Shown here in pieces: positions 11,773-23,407 of a stretch of 64,000 nt of DNA. The notes beneath the pieces were generated by a model. It was not told the origin of the DNA. It was given only the letters and a program-made list of their open reading frames with translations, and did no database searches. Position 1 is the stretch's first letter; every line of letters starts with the position of its first letter. Origin of the DNA: Eudasyphora cyanicolor. Its lineage: Eukaryota > Arthropoda > Insecta > Diptera > Muscidae. The stretch lies in assembly GCA_963930755.1 (NCBI GenBank), contig OZ005734.1, positions 70,003,228 to 70,067,227 on the forward strand. Reading direction: 5' to 3'. The translations under genes were made by a program, and so were the position numbers.

Positions 11773-12689
11773 TTTTATTTATTTACGTCATATAAGCCAG
11801 AAACGTCAATCCATTGGGACGAAATTTGACAAAATGCATAGAACCATTCACACCAACAGGGTCCAGCGAAGATCCATGGTTTTACAAAATGTATTTAGTT
11901 TTACCTAGAAAAATGCTCATGATTAATGGTGAACATTTTTATATAGAAACCACATAACCGATTGGACTGAAATTTGGTTATATACATATACCAATTCGGC
12001 ATTTTATAGCTTATTTTACCTAGAACCATTTCAAGGAGAAAGTGTCTTCATTGATCTATATTTTGACATAGTACCATACAATGACCTCATAAGACTGACT
12101 TTTTGGACCCAAAGAAAAAAAATCTTACCAATTGCGCTGCAAAAATGATAACATACGATTTATTTTAACTAAAGCTATTTGTTGGAATTATGACCTCCTA
12201 TGTCCATGTTTTGATATAGCCTTTACCTTCTTTAAAAATGTCCACTGCAATTTCCTCCACCGATTATACAACTTAACAAAATTCCATTCGGCATTGAACG
12301 CGATCGAATCTACCAGCAATGATAAGCCTCAATATTTGTAAATTTTTCTAATATTTCTAATATTATTTTTTAAAAACATAAATGGTAGTGTAAATTATTT
12401 CTCGAAGAAATTATAAAAAAAAATCCGTAATATAAGGAAACATTTTTAAGTTTTCATTGCTGTTATCAATCGTCATTTCGGAGCAAAAATCGTCAAATCG
12501 TCAGTCCTATTTTTTGGCTCTAAAAATCGTCAAGATGACTATAAATCGTCATTTCTGTCAACTCTGCATATGAATGATATTGCGTTCCATTATTAAATGA
12601 CAAAGTTCAACCTTTCCAATAAAACCAAAAATTTGAAAAAATTATCAGTACTTTTTTTTACTTTTTTTCAAGTTCAAAAAAAGTGAGTA
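11773..12689. other. Unassigned stretch
   Basis: No gene or clear repeat. 12470-12570 has repeated ATCGTCA motifs (AAAATCGTCAAATCGTCAG, AAATCGTCAAGATGAC), and a related GACGATTT-rich piece occurs at about 52790-52880. Both may be ends of an unknown AT-rich repeat. Confidence 0.35.
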
Positions 12690-14022
12690 ACAACATTGAT
12701 GGATTGACAAACAGAGATGCATTGGAACAAACTAGAAATTAAAAATTAGTGTAGTGCTTAATAATGTATCACATGAGATTTAAGAAAAATTAAAACTAAA
12801 ATAAAACTAAAGTCAGCAATCATAATTTTTTTTGAATTAAGTATATTTGGAAACCAGTAAGGAAAGGCAGAAAGTCGGGCGGGGCCGACTATATAATACC
12901 CTACACCTTCCTAACAATGCGATGAGGGAGAAACATATTATCTAATTCTGATCGGACATAAAATAACATTTTTACAGCGTTTACATGTCAAATCGGGGGT
13001 AACATATATGTGGGGGATATATCGAAATCTGAAGCGATTTTCTCGGAATTTGGCAGTATTCCTTCATGTAATAAGAAACCTCTTACTGCCGAATTTCGCA
13101 CTGATCGGATATAAAATAACATTTTTACAGAGCTTACATGTCAAATCGGGGGTAACGTATATATGGGGGATATATCTAAATCTAAACCGATTTCTTCCAA
13201 ATTTAAAAGCGTTCATTCATATAATAGGAAACCTCTTTCTGCCGAATTTCATACTGATCGGATATAAAATACAGTTTTTACAGCGCTTACATATCAAATC
13301 GGGGGTAACATATATATGGAGGCTATATCTAAATCTGAACCAATTTTCTCCGAATTTGGCAGTATTCCTTCATGTAATAAGAAACCTCTTTCTGCCGAAT
13401 TTCGCACTGATCGGATATAAAATAACATTTTTACAGAGCTTACATGTCAAATCGGGGGTAACGTATATATGGGGGATATATCTAAATCTAAACCGATTTC
13501 TTCCAAATTTAAAAGCGTTCATTCATATAATAGGAAACCTCTTTCTGCCGAATTTCATACTGATCGGATATAAAATACAGTTTTTACAGCGCTTACATAT
13601 AAAATCGGGGCTAACATATATATGGGGGCTATATCTAAATCTGAACCGATTCTCCGAACCGAATTCAATAGGGATCGTCCTTGGGCCAAACAAAAGATAT
13701 GTGTAAAGTTTCGTCGAGATCGCACCATAATTGCGACCTGTACTTTGATTACAAGAATACATGGACAGACAGACAGACGGACATGGCTAAATCGACTCAA
13801 AAATTGATTCTATGACGATCGGTATAATAAACTATGGTTCTATTTCTTCTCTTTTTGGGCGTTACAAACAAATGCACAAAGTCATAATACCCTGTACCAC
13901 AGTGTGGTGTAGGGTATAAAAATCTTAAACAATAACTTTATTTGTGTGTAAGCACATAATTTATTTATAAAGATTATTTTGCAGATATATTTTGTTTTAT
14001 TATATTACTGTGATGGTCCATA
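12690..14022 (+). mobile_element. Family D fragment split by a group A element
   Basis: D interior (CATTGATGGATTGACAAAC, TATATTTGGAA) at 12690-12852 resumes as AATCTTAAACAATAACTTTA at 13921-14022. In intact D copies these are adjacent (TTTGGAAATCTTCTTAAAC). The group A element therefore inserted at an A-run without obvious target duplication. The D terminal repeats are not preserved here. Confidence 0.7.
12853..13922 (+). mobile_element. Group A HINE-like element (complete)
   Basis: Left end ACCAGTAAGGAAAGGCAGAA with hairpin AGTCGG..CCGACT and ATACCCTACACC. About four ~153-bp units span 12975-13640. Then GACAGACAGACGGACATGGC, CGATCGGTATAATAAAC and CACAGTGTGGTGTAGGGTAT. Because 153 is divisible by three, one frame stays open for 232 codons through the units. 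It has no recognisable protein and I do not call it a gene. Confidence 0.85.
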
Positions 14023-14089
14023 TGCTAATTAATCAATTCGAAAAACTACTAGACTTCGATACTTAACATTCGAACTTTTTCTACAGTCG

Positions 14090-14215
14090 TTTTACCTATT
14101 GTATTCTCCTAACATTCACTGTTATTTTAACATCATATATTAAAGCATACTTTTAGGAGTGTCTGTACAATTCGTTAACACTTATGGCGATTACGTCTTT
14201 GGAAAAAATTTTGCC
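14090..14215 (+). repeat. Dispersed repeat F, copy
   Basis: ATTGTATTCTCCTAACATTC, AAAGCATACTTTTAGGAG and TTCGTTAACACTTATGGCGA match 1468-1565. Only the 5' part is present. 14216-14539 is AT-rich with nothing recognised. Confidence 0.45.
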
Positions 14216-14539
14216 CCGTAGACGTGAAATACTAGCATATAAAAGGGTGGTCCAATATTAACGCACGATGTTAATCGTAAATAAAACAAAAAGTAAACAT
14301 ATTCAAAAACATTTTATGGTATATTCTTTTTTAATTTTTCTTTAAAATTCCTATTTTCTTCGAAGTTGCCTTTAGTATTTGGATCATTTTTTTGAAGTAT
14401 AATCTTGATAAATTAAAGGAAATAATAAGGACTACAAACAATTAAAACAATTAGAAAACAAATATTTTTTCACAAAAAAACAACATTTTTGTGTGCACGA
14501 AAAAAACCATAAAAAATAAAGCTAAATAAATGTGGAAAC

Positions 14540-15686
14540 AAGTAAGAAAGTTTCTGTCGGGTTAACCGACTAAGGTATACCCTCACTTTATGAGTACTGT
14601 AATATGAAATATTACAGGAATTAATCTGTCAATTTGTATGGGAGGACCAGAGGGGGTTTAACCAATTCTTCTATTTTTCACTAAGCAGTAGATACTGTAA
14701 GCGTTAATGTGCACTGGTATACTAAAGTTATGATCGATTCAATTTTGGTATGATTTGGCCATTTTGTGTGGTAGGTTCCAAAAGGAGCGTTTTGATAACG
14801 CACATTTTTCATAAGGCTTTATGTACTTTAAAAATATTACCAAAAGGTGCGTTGCAATAACCCTCGTTTTTCACTGGACTTTAGTCACTATAAAAGCATT
14901 ACACCGTACAAAGTTTCAAGCATATTTATGAATATTTATGAATAATATTAAAGTTATACGCTGTTAAATTTTGGTGCAAAATGGTCCATTCGCCCATGTT
15001 TCACTGGATTGTAGGAACCATAAAACCATTACACTGTACAAAATGTCAAATCTTTGTATTCAGAGTTATTCATGTTATAAGCTGTTAACTTTTGGTGCAA
15101 AATAGCACATTTGTGTGGGAGGTACCAAAAGGGGCGCGCCAATTATGCCCACGTTTCACTGGACTATAGGTACTAAAAAAGCATTACACTGTACAAAATT
15201 CCAAATATTTCCATGAAGTCATATTATTATTATAAGCAGTTATTTTTTGGTGCAAAATGGTTAATTTTTGTGGGAGGTACCAAAAGGGGTGCGGCAACTT
15301 CGCCCATTTTTCTCCAGGTGTTAGTGACTAATAAACTAATTTATGTGTATAATTTCAGAGGGTTCAAATAAGTAGTATAGAAGTTATTAAATAATCAATA
15401 ATTCACTAAATATTAACGTTTTGTGGGGGAGTGGACCAAAATGGCTCATCTTCGAACATAGCCAGAGAGAGAAAAACATATTAACACATTTGGAGAGCTA
15501 TCGTGCGCACCAGCCAGCAGATAGGCAGACAGACGGACGGACGGTCATTGCTTATTCGACTTTAAACGACCTAAAACGGATATCCACCCATCATACATAG
15601 GGTCTTATGTCACGCCTTCGATGTGTTACACTTTTGGCCCGTACCAAATGATATATACCCTCGTATCTCTAAAGTGAGGGTATAAA
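14540..15686 (+). mobile_element. Group B HINE-like element (complete)
   Basis: Left end AAGTAAGAAAGTTTCTGTCG with hairpin GTCGGGTTAACCGAC and TATACCCTCACTTT. Tandem units of about 150 bp carry GGTACCAAAAGG, AATGGTCCATT and AAAGCATTACACTGTAC. A CAGACAGACGGACGGACGG tract follows, and the end is TATACCCTCGTATCTCTAAA plus AAAGTGAGGGTATA. The subterminal TATACCCTCACTTT and AAAGTGAGGGTATA form a perfect 14-bp inverted pair. Confidence 0.85.
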
Positions 15687-16384
15687 TATAGCACTTTTGG
15701 TAGAAATAAGAGATTTTCAACATAATCCGATTTTTATACACCCACTATTGTGAACAAGGGTATATGTCAGTTGCTGTGGGACACAAGTGTAACACATCGA
15801 ATGAGTGACCTCAGACCCTAAGTATGATCGGGCCATTTTATGCCATTTGAGCAATGTCCGTCACATTTAGTGAAATATTTATTATCTCATAACCTCTATA
15901 CTACTACCCAGAATCATTCACAATTCCACAAATAGTATTAGTGTCTTGGTCGCTATCATCTTGAGAAAAATGGGCAAAGTTGCCATGCCTCTTTTGGTAC
16001 CACCCATACAAACGGAGCATTTTGCACAAAAAGTTACCGGCTTATAACTCTTATTACAGTCCATACGAATAACTGACATTATGTGAAGTGTAATGCTTTT
16101 ATGGAACCTACAGTCCCATAAAAAAAGGACATCCCATACATATGGACCATTTTGCACAAAAAAGTTAACTATACATAACTTTCATTACAGTCCATACAAA
16201 TACTTAAAATTTGTTGGAATGTAAATCATGTACAATTAACTATACATAACTTTGATTACAGTCCATACAAATACTTAAAATTTGTTGGAATGTAAACCAC
16301 GTACAATACCTAAGCCAGTACCCTTTTGGTACCGGCTTATAACTTCGATTCCTGCACATACAAATACTTGAATATATGTATGTA

Positions 16385-17322
16385 AAGGGTGTCGCAAGAA
16401 GAGCGCAATTTTTTAATTTTAAATAAAACACAGATATTTAAGAAAAAATCGTGAAACTTTATTATATCGTAAAGTAGAGAGAATGAGGTTATGTATGGAA
16501 CAATATATCGTGCAGATGGCCGCCGCGGCTTTGCTGGCATGCACGCGATCTTTTAATGAAATTTTCAATGACCGTTTTGCATGAATGCTGCGGTATTTCA
16601 TTAATGCAGCGTCCAATTTCGCCTTTTAAGGCTTGAGTCGTCGTCGGCTTATTCGCGTAAACCATCGACTTCAAAAAACCCCAAAGAAAAAAATCTAATG
16701 GTGTTAAATCGCACGATCTAGGCGGCCAATTCTGATCTCCAAAACGCGAAATAACACGACCGGGAAATGACTGATGCAGCAATTGAATTGTTTCTCCGGC
16801 TGTATGACATGTGGCGCCGTCTTGTTGGAACCACATGTCCTCCACATTCATTTCTTCAATTCTAGGCAAGAAAAAACTGGTTATCATTTCACGATACCGA
16901 ACACCATTGACTGTTTGCGCTTGACCTGCCTCATTTTCATAAAAAAAAGGTCCAATGATTCCTCCAGCCCAAAAACCACACCACACAGTCGATCGATCGA
17001 CCTGGTCGATGGCGCGTTGTTGTCTTTACATCACTAACAGACCCAGTTTCGGCAAATTTATCCATTAATCTCTTTACAGTTGACTCTTTTGGAGCATTAT
17101 TGTGACCCCAAATTGATCGCAATTTGTGAATTGTAGCCGCAAAACTTTCACCATTTTGGTAAAACAATTTCACAATGAGAATGCGTTGTTCATTCGTGTA
17201 GCGCTCCATTTTTACTAACCTCGTACCTTCTACTAACAAACAATAACAATTATTCAAATGTCAAACAATGACACTTCGAATGTTGCGAGATTTAAAAATT
17301 GCGCTCTTCTTGGGACACCCTT
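16385..17322 (-). mobile_element. rosa-like (DD41D) Tc1-mariner element relic
   Basis: Terminal inverted repeats of about 28 bp: AAGGGTGTCGCAAGAAGAGC at 16385 and, reversed, AAGGGTGTCCCAAGAAGAGC at 17322. TA flanks at 16383-16384 and 17323-17324. At 938 bp it is too short for a complete element, which agrees with the internal deletion in its transposase. Confidence 0.9.
16489..17210 (-). pseudogene. rosa-like transposase, internally deleted
   Basis: Translation starts at the ATG at 17210 (MERYTNEQRILIVKLFYQNG), an N-terminal HTH region with LRSIWGHNNAPKESTVKRL, and runs to about 17000. A deletion with frameshift follows, after which MWCGFWAGGIIGPFFYENEA begins the end of the catalytic domain. 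The second Asp (WFQQDGATCHTA) and third Asp (CDLTPLDFFLWG) are present, separated by 41 residues. That spacing is the DD41D signature of the rosa group of mariner-like transposons. The segment that should carry the first Asp is missing, so the enzyme is dead. The C-terminus ends at 16489. Confidence 0.88.
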
Positions 17323-17564
17323 TAGTACCTATTGTATATAAAAAATGGCGTTATTGCCACACCCCTCTGGGTAGCTCCCAAACCAAATTGCCAAAATAAG
17401 AAATATGAAAAATTATTTTCTTTATTTTCCTTACTTTTACAATACGGGTGGGTCATAATTTAAATTTATTTATTTAACTTTGCAAATATAATGATGTTAG
17501 AATATTCTCTATTTCCGATGTCAATGTGTATAAATTACAAAAAATCATTGAAATATATTAATTT

Positions 17565-18493
17565 GTATACCCTCACATTACTCGTAGTGATACGAGGGTA
17601 TATATCATTTGCTATGGCCCAAAAGTGTAACACATCGAAGGACTGACCTAAGACCTCAAGTATGTTCGGCGGATATTCGTTTTGTTTCATTTTAAGTCGA
17701 ATGAGCAATGTCCGTCCGTCTGTCTGTCTGCTGGCTGGTGCGCTCGATAACTCTAGAAAGGAATAACCAATTGACTTCAAATTTGGTATGTGGTAATATT
17801 TTTTTCTATCTACGGCTAAGTTCGAATATGGGCTATATTGGTCTACTCCTTCTAGTACCTCCCCCACAAAAGGTTTATATTTAGTGAATTATTGATTATT
17901 TAATAACTTTTATACTACGCATTTGAATCTTCTAAAATTCTACACATAGTATTAGTTTATAGTCACTATAACCTCGAGAAAAGAGGGCGAAGTTGCCACG
18001 CTCCTGTTGGTACCTCCCACTCAAATGGACCATTTTGTACAAAAGTAAACAACGGCTCATGGCTTTAATATCATTTCATGCAAATACTTGAAATTTTGTA
18101 CTGTGTAAGGGTTTTATAGTACCTACATTCCCGAAAAAAATGGTCGTTATAGCCATGCCCCTTTTGGTACCTCCCACACATAGGTACATTTTTGTACGAC
18201 AAGTTTACAGCCTATAACGATAATCTTACAAATAATACAAATACTTAACATGTTGTCATGTGTAATGTTTTTATAATACCTCCAGTCTGCCGAAAAATTG
18301 GCGTTATTACGACGCCCGTTTTGGTACCTTCCACACATACGTACCATTTTGTACAAAAATTTAACAGCTTATATCGTGGAAATCAATACATATATTTACT
18401 CATAACATTAGTATAAACAGCAGTGCATATTTACATTGCTCACAAAGTGAGGGTGAACCTTAGTCGGTTTACCCGACTGTAATTTCTTACTTG
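17565..18493 (-). mobile_element. Group B HINE-like element (complete)
   Basis: Right end GTATACCCTCACATTACTCG..ACGAGGGTATATATC, a GTCCGTCCGTCTGTCTGTCT tract, tandem units with GGTACCTCCCAC, and left end GTGAGGGTGAACCTTAGTCG..CGACTGTAATTTCTTACTTG. The left subterminal motif has a changed GGTGAACC in place of GGTATACC. Confidence 0.8.
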
Positions 18494-18631
18494 TTAAATA
18501 TTTTATTCGTTTGGTAGATTTCTGACTGCCTTTGAAAATTATAGTCTGATAATTGTTAATATCAGAGCCGGATAAATAATTTCTTCAAAAAATTTCTTTG
18601 CAAACAGACAGGAAACAAAAAAGTTACATGT

Positions 18632-19929
18632 GGGTCAGAATGTTTAATATCGACCCATGAAGATTTTTTTGGCTCAATAGTTTATAAACAGTTGCAAAAT
18701 GTAAAATAAGATCCCGCTATCATTTATTTTGTCAAACATTTTATGGGGATTTGAAATTTAGAAAAAATAAAAAAATAAGTTTTTGACTTTTACGAAATTT
18801 GTTATTGCTCTCGAACGGCTGATCCGATTTCTTCTTTTTTTTAAAGAGAACATATTGGGTAATTTTTTGTGGAAATTAAAAAAAAGTAGTTTACGAATGT
18901 TTTTTTTTTTTAAACATACTTTTTAAAAGATTGCTCCCCCTTCGATTTTCTTGAAATTTACATAGAATATTTGTCGCACTTTAATAAATCTAAAACATTA
19001 ATAATATTTTGTGAGCCTCAGTATTGTAAAAGTTTTCACAGAATATGCTCCAGACTCTCACAAATCTAAAATAGTAATTGGATTTTTGTGGATATTTGTA
19101 CAAATACTAAAGTTATGTATACCCGATTACCAGATCGGACATCGTTATCAACCCTGTTAAAGTGCTGCAAATGTACGCACAATGACAGATAGTTAGGCAA
19201 CGGTGAATTGATAATTCAGACGATTGCGATAAATCCTTACAACTACACATACGAGTATTTAAAATATATTTTGTAAATATTTATACTCGTATGCAGGATT
19301 GCCAATAAAACTATTTTAAAGACAGTGTTGCCAATAAAATATTTTTCTGGCAATGGCGCCGTTATCCCATTCATCAACTTCCCAATCTGCAAATTATCTC
19401 GCAATGACTTTTCTGCTAACGTTGCAAAACATAAATTAGATATTCACAAGGTTGTAAATTCACAAAGTTAAGGCAGGTTTGGCAATTTTGGAAAAAAAAA
19501 TTCTGTTTCTTCACATATGAATTTAAAAATACTTTTGTATGTAATTGTACACGCAGTGTTTTGAAGAGCAGAAGAAAAATTTAAAAAATTGTCAGGCCTG
19601 CCTTAGTGTTTCGTCCATAATTTTTGCGTCCCCAAAAATCCAAATTACAGTTTTTGAGAAAAAATTTCGAAAAAAAATTTAATTTTTTTTTAAAAAAAAT
19701 CCATAAAAATCGCCCGTAGTGTTCTCTTTCAAACGACATAAACTTTGTAAAAATCGGTTCAAGAGCATTTTAAAATTTCGTAAAAACTACAAACAAATTT
19801 TTCTCAATTCTTTTAAATTTTAAAAAAATATTAATGATAGCGATGTCTTATTTTCCCATTTAGCAACTTTTAAAACGTTTTTAGGCAAAAATAAATTTCA
19901 GAGGTTAATATTTAAAATTCTGACCCATA
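18632..19929. repeat. Foldback: two diverged arms of about 215 bp
   Basis: The left arm 18632-18852 (GGGTCAGAATGTTTAATATC, ATAAGATCCCGCTATCATTT, TTTTACGAAATTTG, AAAGAGAACA) pairs in inverted order with 19719-19929 (TGTTCTCTTTC, TTCGTAAAAACTAC, AATGATAGCGATGTCTTATT, ATTCTGACCCAT). The arms are diverged and the 0.87-kb interior has no gene. It is either an old TIR element or two opposite copies of an unknown repeat. 18494-18631 is unassigned. Confidence 0.55.
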
Positions 19930-20179
19930 CCCGAAGTGGTCCAGCTAGAGGCCCTGGTCTTACAACAACACTGTATAATATTAAAACGTATACAATTAAA
20001 AACTTAAATTACACTATGCCACAACAAAAATTTTGTTTAGTAACAGTCGCTAAATTAATTACAAAAAAGAAGATTTTTTCAAAAGAATCGTTTTTTGCTT
20101 GTACGAAAAAAGCCATAAAAAATAGACAAAAATGGCAAAAAAAAATATTTTATTCGTGTTTTTCGCACACGAAGAAAAC

Positions 20180-21533
20180 CGTGCCAACTTCTCTGTACTT
20201 ATCTCGAAATTATAACCCTTTTGGAAGAAGTACGACAATTTTCAAGAAATCATGTTTTTATAACCTCAATATTGTGAACGAGGGTATATGCGAATATCAT
20301 TTGCTAAAGTGTAACACATCATTTGAGCAATGTCCATCCGTTCGTCTCTCTGGCAAGTATGCACTATAACTTTCCAAAGCAGTAACCAACTGACTCCAAA
20401 TTTGGTATGTGGACTTTTTTCTATATCAGGCTAAGTTTCGAAGATGGGCCAAATAGGTCCACTTTTTCGAGTACCTCCTCCACAAAGGGTTAACATTTAG
20501 TGAAATTTTGATTATTTAATAACTTCTGTATTACTTATCGGAATCTTCCGCAATTCCACACATAGTATAAGGTTATTAGTCGCTATCACCGTGAGAAAAT
20601 GGGCGAAGTTACCACGCCCTTTTTGGTACATCCCGCACAAAGAGAACATTTTGCACAAAAAGTTAACGGTTTATAACATTGATTCCAGTCCATCCACATA
20701 CATGTAACTTTGTACAGTGTAATGCATTTATAAATATGTGTGGGATGACGATGTTCTAAACAAGACTATGTTTTCATCCTCATATGTTTGGATGATGTTG
20801 TTTTAAACAAAACTACGTTTTCATCCTAAAAACTAAGTCTCCAAATCTTGTTTTATGGCAAAGTTTTTTTAATTTAAATTTCCATGGAAGAAGCCTTTAG
20901 TATTTCGAGACTAAAAACTAAGACTCCAAATCTTGTTTTATGGTAAAGTTTTTTAATTTCAATTTCCATGGAAGAAGCCTTTAGTATTTCGATAGAGCCC
21001 GAATTCACGTTAGGTGGCTACAACTGTAGGAAATATCTCTTTCACGTGGAACAGTGGTGTTGTAACTGTAATTTAAAAATGGGTGGATGGATGAAAGAAA
21101 ACAATGCTAACTTCAAAAAAATTTAAGGATAAATGTTGAAATTATAACCCTTTAGGTAGAAGTAAGAGATTTTAAAAAGCTTGCCCTAAGACCTCAAGTA
21201 TATGTGGCGCAAATCCGTTTTGACGGGAATCCGTCATTTGAGCCATGTCAGTCCGTCGTCTATCTGTCTGGCTGGTGCGCATGATACCTCTCGAAACAAG
21301 TAACCGATTTAATACAAATGTAGTATGTGGAATACAATAGGCGTCATAATTTATACATTTATCCATAAATATCTTTAAATACACATCGTTAGGATGCTAG
21401 TTTTAAAAAAATGGAACTAAAAAGATTTTGGACTTTTTTTAATATTTTTATGGTTCATAAGCGCCAGCAAAAAGCGATTTTTAAAAAATAAATATTTTTT
21501 TCTAGTTGTTTTAGCGACAGTTATTAAACCACT
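20180..21533 (-). repeat. Group B/E remnants with a D-like piece
   Basis: Two decayed minus-oriented B/E right ends: 20215-20700 (ACGAGGGTATATGCGAATAT, GTCCATCCGTTCGTCTCTCT, GGTACATCCC) and 21140-21340 (CAGTCCGTCGTCTATCTGTC). Between them, 20735-20960 has two tandem D-like motifs (GATGTTGTTTTAAACAAAAC, CTAAAAACTAAG). 21340-21533 is the AT-rich E flank, into which the LTR element has inserted. Confidence 0.5.
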
Positions 21534-23299
21534 TGTTGAAGTGACAACAGCTGATCTTCAACAGCAGCGCCCCTACCTCAACTTTCAAGAACGATGCAGC
21601 TGAAATACAATGCTGCTAACGCCGTCGTTGTAATGGAACGCCGTCACATTCGTGCGTTGAGTTAATGCTCAACTCACCCTGCCCAATAAAATTAAAACAA
21701 ACCAGTAAGGAAAGGCTAAAGTCGGGCGGTGCCGATTATATAATACCCTACACCACTCTCGTAATATTGAATAACTCTGATATATAAATTTTGTAATTCA
21801 TGTATAAATTGTTTACATAAATTTACTTTTGGGACATTTTATACTTAAATAATACCCTGTACCACAGTGTGGTATAGGGTATAAAAACGATTGGATCTAA
21901 AGAGCCAAATCGGATGAAACATATATATGGGAGCTATAGCTAAATCTTTACCGATTTTCTTCAAATATGGCAATGTTGGTTCATGAATCAAGAAACTCTA
22001 CCATTCTAAATTTCAAAACGATTGGATGTAAAATATAGCTTCTATAGAACTAAAGGGCCAAATCGGACGAAACATATATATGGGAGCTATAGCTAACTCT
22101 TAACCGATTTTCTTCAAATTCGGTAGTGTTGGTTCATGAATCAGGAAACTCTACCATTCTAAATTTCAAAACGATTGGATGTAAAATACAGCTTTTATAG
22201 GACTAAAGGGCCAAATCAGACGAAACATATATATGGGAGCTATAGCTAAATCTTAACCGATTTTCTTCAAATTCGGCAATGTTGGTTCATGGATCAAGAA
22301 ACTCTACGATTCTAAATTTCAAAACGATCGGATGTAAAATACAGCTTCTATAGGACTAAAGGGCCAAATCGGACGAAAGATATATATGGGAGCTATATCT
22401 AAATCTGAACCCATTTCAACCAAATTCAATAGCGATCTTAACAGCCGCGAAATACTCCAAACTGCAAAATTTCAGAACGATCGGAGTGAAATTGCGACCT
22501 GTAGTCGACGAACAACTTTACATGGGCAGACGGACGGACGGACAAACATCGTTAAATCGACTCAGCAAGTGATTCTGAGTCGATCGGTATACTTTAAGGT
22601 GGGTCTAGCTGTGTTATTTTCAGGTGTTACAAACATCTGCCGTGAAACAAACTTATAATACCCTGTACCACAGTGTGGTGTAGGGTATAAAAATAAATAA
22701 ATGTTGTGTTCTTTTTTTTAACACCCGCCACTCTGGCGCGGAGTTAAACATGGTCCTTCGAACCAAAGATCAGATTCAGTGACCCGGTGAATTGTTGTGT
22801 GCGCGATATACATACATGGGTCGACGGTGCATTGCATGTGGTTCTTGCCACTACGTGGGAAGTCAATTGTCTCCGTCGCTCCACCATTGATTTCATCACG
22901 TGAAACAAGGCTTCACGAATTAAGGCTTCCCGTAAATGCACAGCGGTCGATCCCAACAAATTTCAACGGCCACAACAACAATTCTTACAACAAGGAACAG
23001 CAGCAACTGTACCAGCCAACAACAACAACAAATAGCGGAGTCATCCAGTTTGGCATTGCACTCGTGCAACGGGGCGGTATGTTGAAGTGACAACAGCTGA
23101 TCTTCAACAGCAGCGCCCCTACCTCAACTTTCAAGAACGATGCAGCTGAAATACAGTGCTGCTAACGCCGTCGTTGTAATGGTAATGCCGTCACATTCGT
23201 GCGTTGAGTTAGTTCTCAACTCACCCGCACCGCAATGGCACTCTGCCCAAAAAAATTAAAACAAAAAATAAATAAATTTTGTGTTCTTTTTTTTTAACA
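21534..23299 (+). mobile_element. Short LTR retrotransposon relic, 5' LTR split by a group A2 element
   Basis: Direct repeats begin TGTTGAAGTGACAACAGCTG and end TTTTTTTAACA. The 3' LTR is 23080-23299 (220 bp). The 5' LTR is 21534-22723 and contains the A2 element (21701-22690) between ATTAAAACAA and AAATAAATGTTGTG; the 3' LTR has the two halves joined. The internal part, 22724-23079, is only 356 bp and holds no gag or pol. It starts CCCGCCACTCTGGCGCGGAG and ends in GCAACGGGGCGGTA, a weak polypurine tract. It is a deleted or TRIM-like element. No convincing target duplication was seen. Confidence 0.8.
21701..22690 (+). mobile_element. Group A2 HINE-like element
   Basis: Left end ACCAGTAAGGAAAGGCTAAA with hairpin GTCGGGCGGTGCCGA and ATACCCTACACC. 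Units of about 150 bp carry ATATATGGGAGCTATAGCTA, AATCTTAACCGATTTTCTTC and CCATTCTAAATTTCAAAACG. Then GGGCAGACGGACGGACGGAC, GAGTCGATCGGTATACTTTA and CACAGTGTGGTGTAGGGTAT. An additional complete terminal palindrome (TACCACAGTGTGGTATAGGG) lies inside at 21855-21885, next to the first unit. Confidence 0.85.
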
Positions 23300-23407
23300 C
23301 CCCATATTCCCAACATTTATTGCCCTCATAATTTTCTTGCATTTAAAGGGTACATGGTAAAGGCTCTATCGAGGCCTATCGAACTCTATTAAAAAATATG
23401 GTCCAAA

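Larger units (their letters stand above)
15720..17460 (-). mobile_element. Group B/E element interrupted by the rosa-like transposon
   Basis: Inverted relative to the preceding copy, with its right end (TATACACCCACTATTGTGAA) nearby. Units with GGTACCACCCATAC, TTGCACAAAAAGTTA and CATACAAATACTTGAA follow. The rosa-like element sits inside at 16385-17322, and B sequence resumes with GTACCTATTGTATATAAAAA. The GTCY tract is deleted to GTCCGTCA. Confidence 0.65.

Noticed and set aside
13008..13706. 232-codon open frame as a protein gene
   Set aside because: It lies wholly in the tandem units and end of a group A element, breaks in other copies, and has no known domain; kept only as a low-interest finding.
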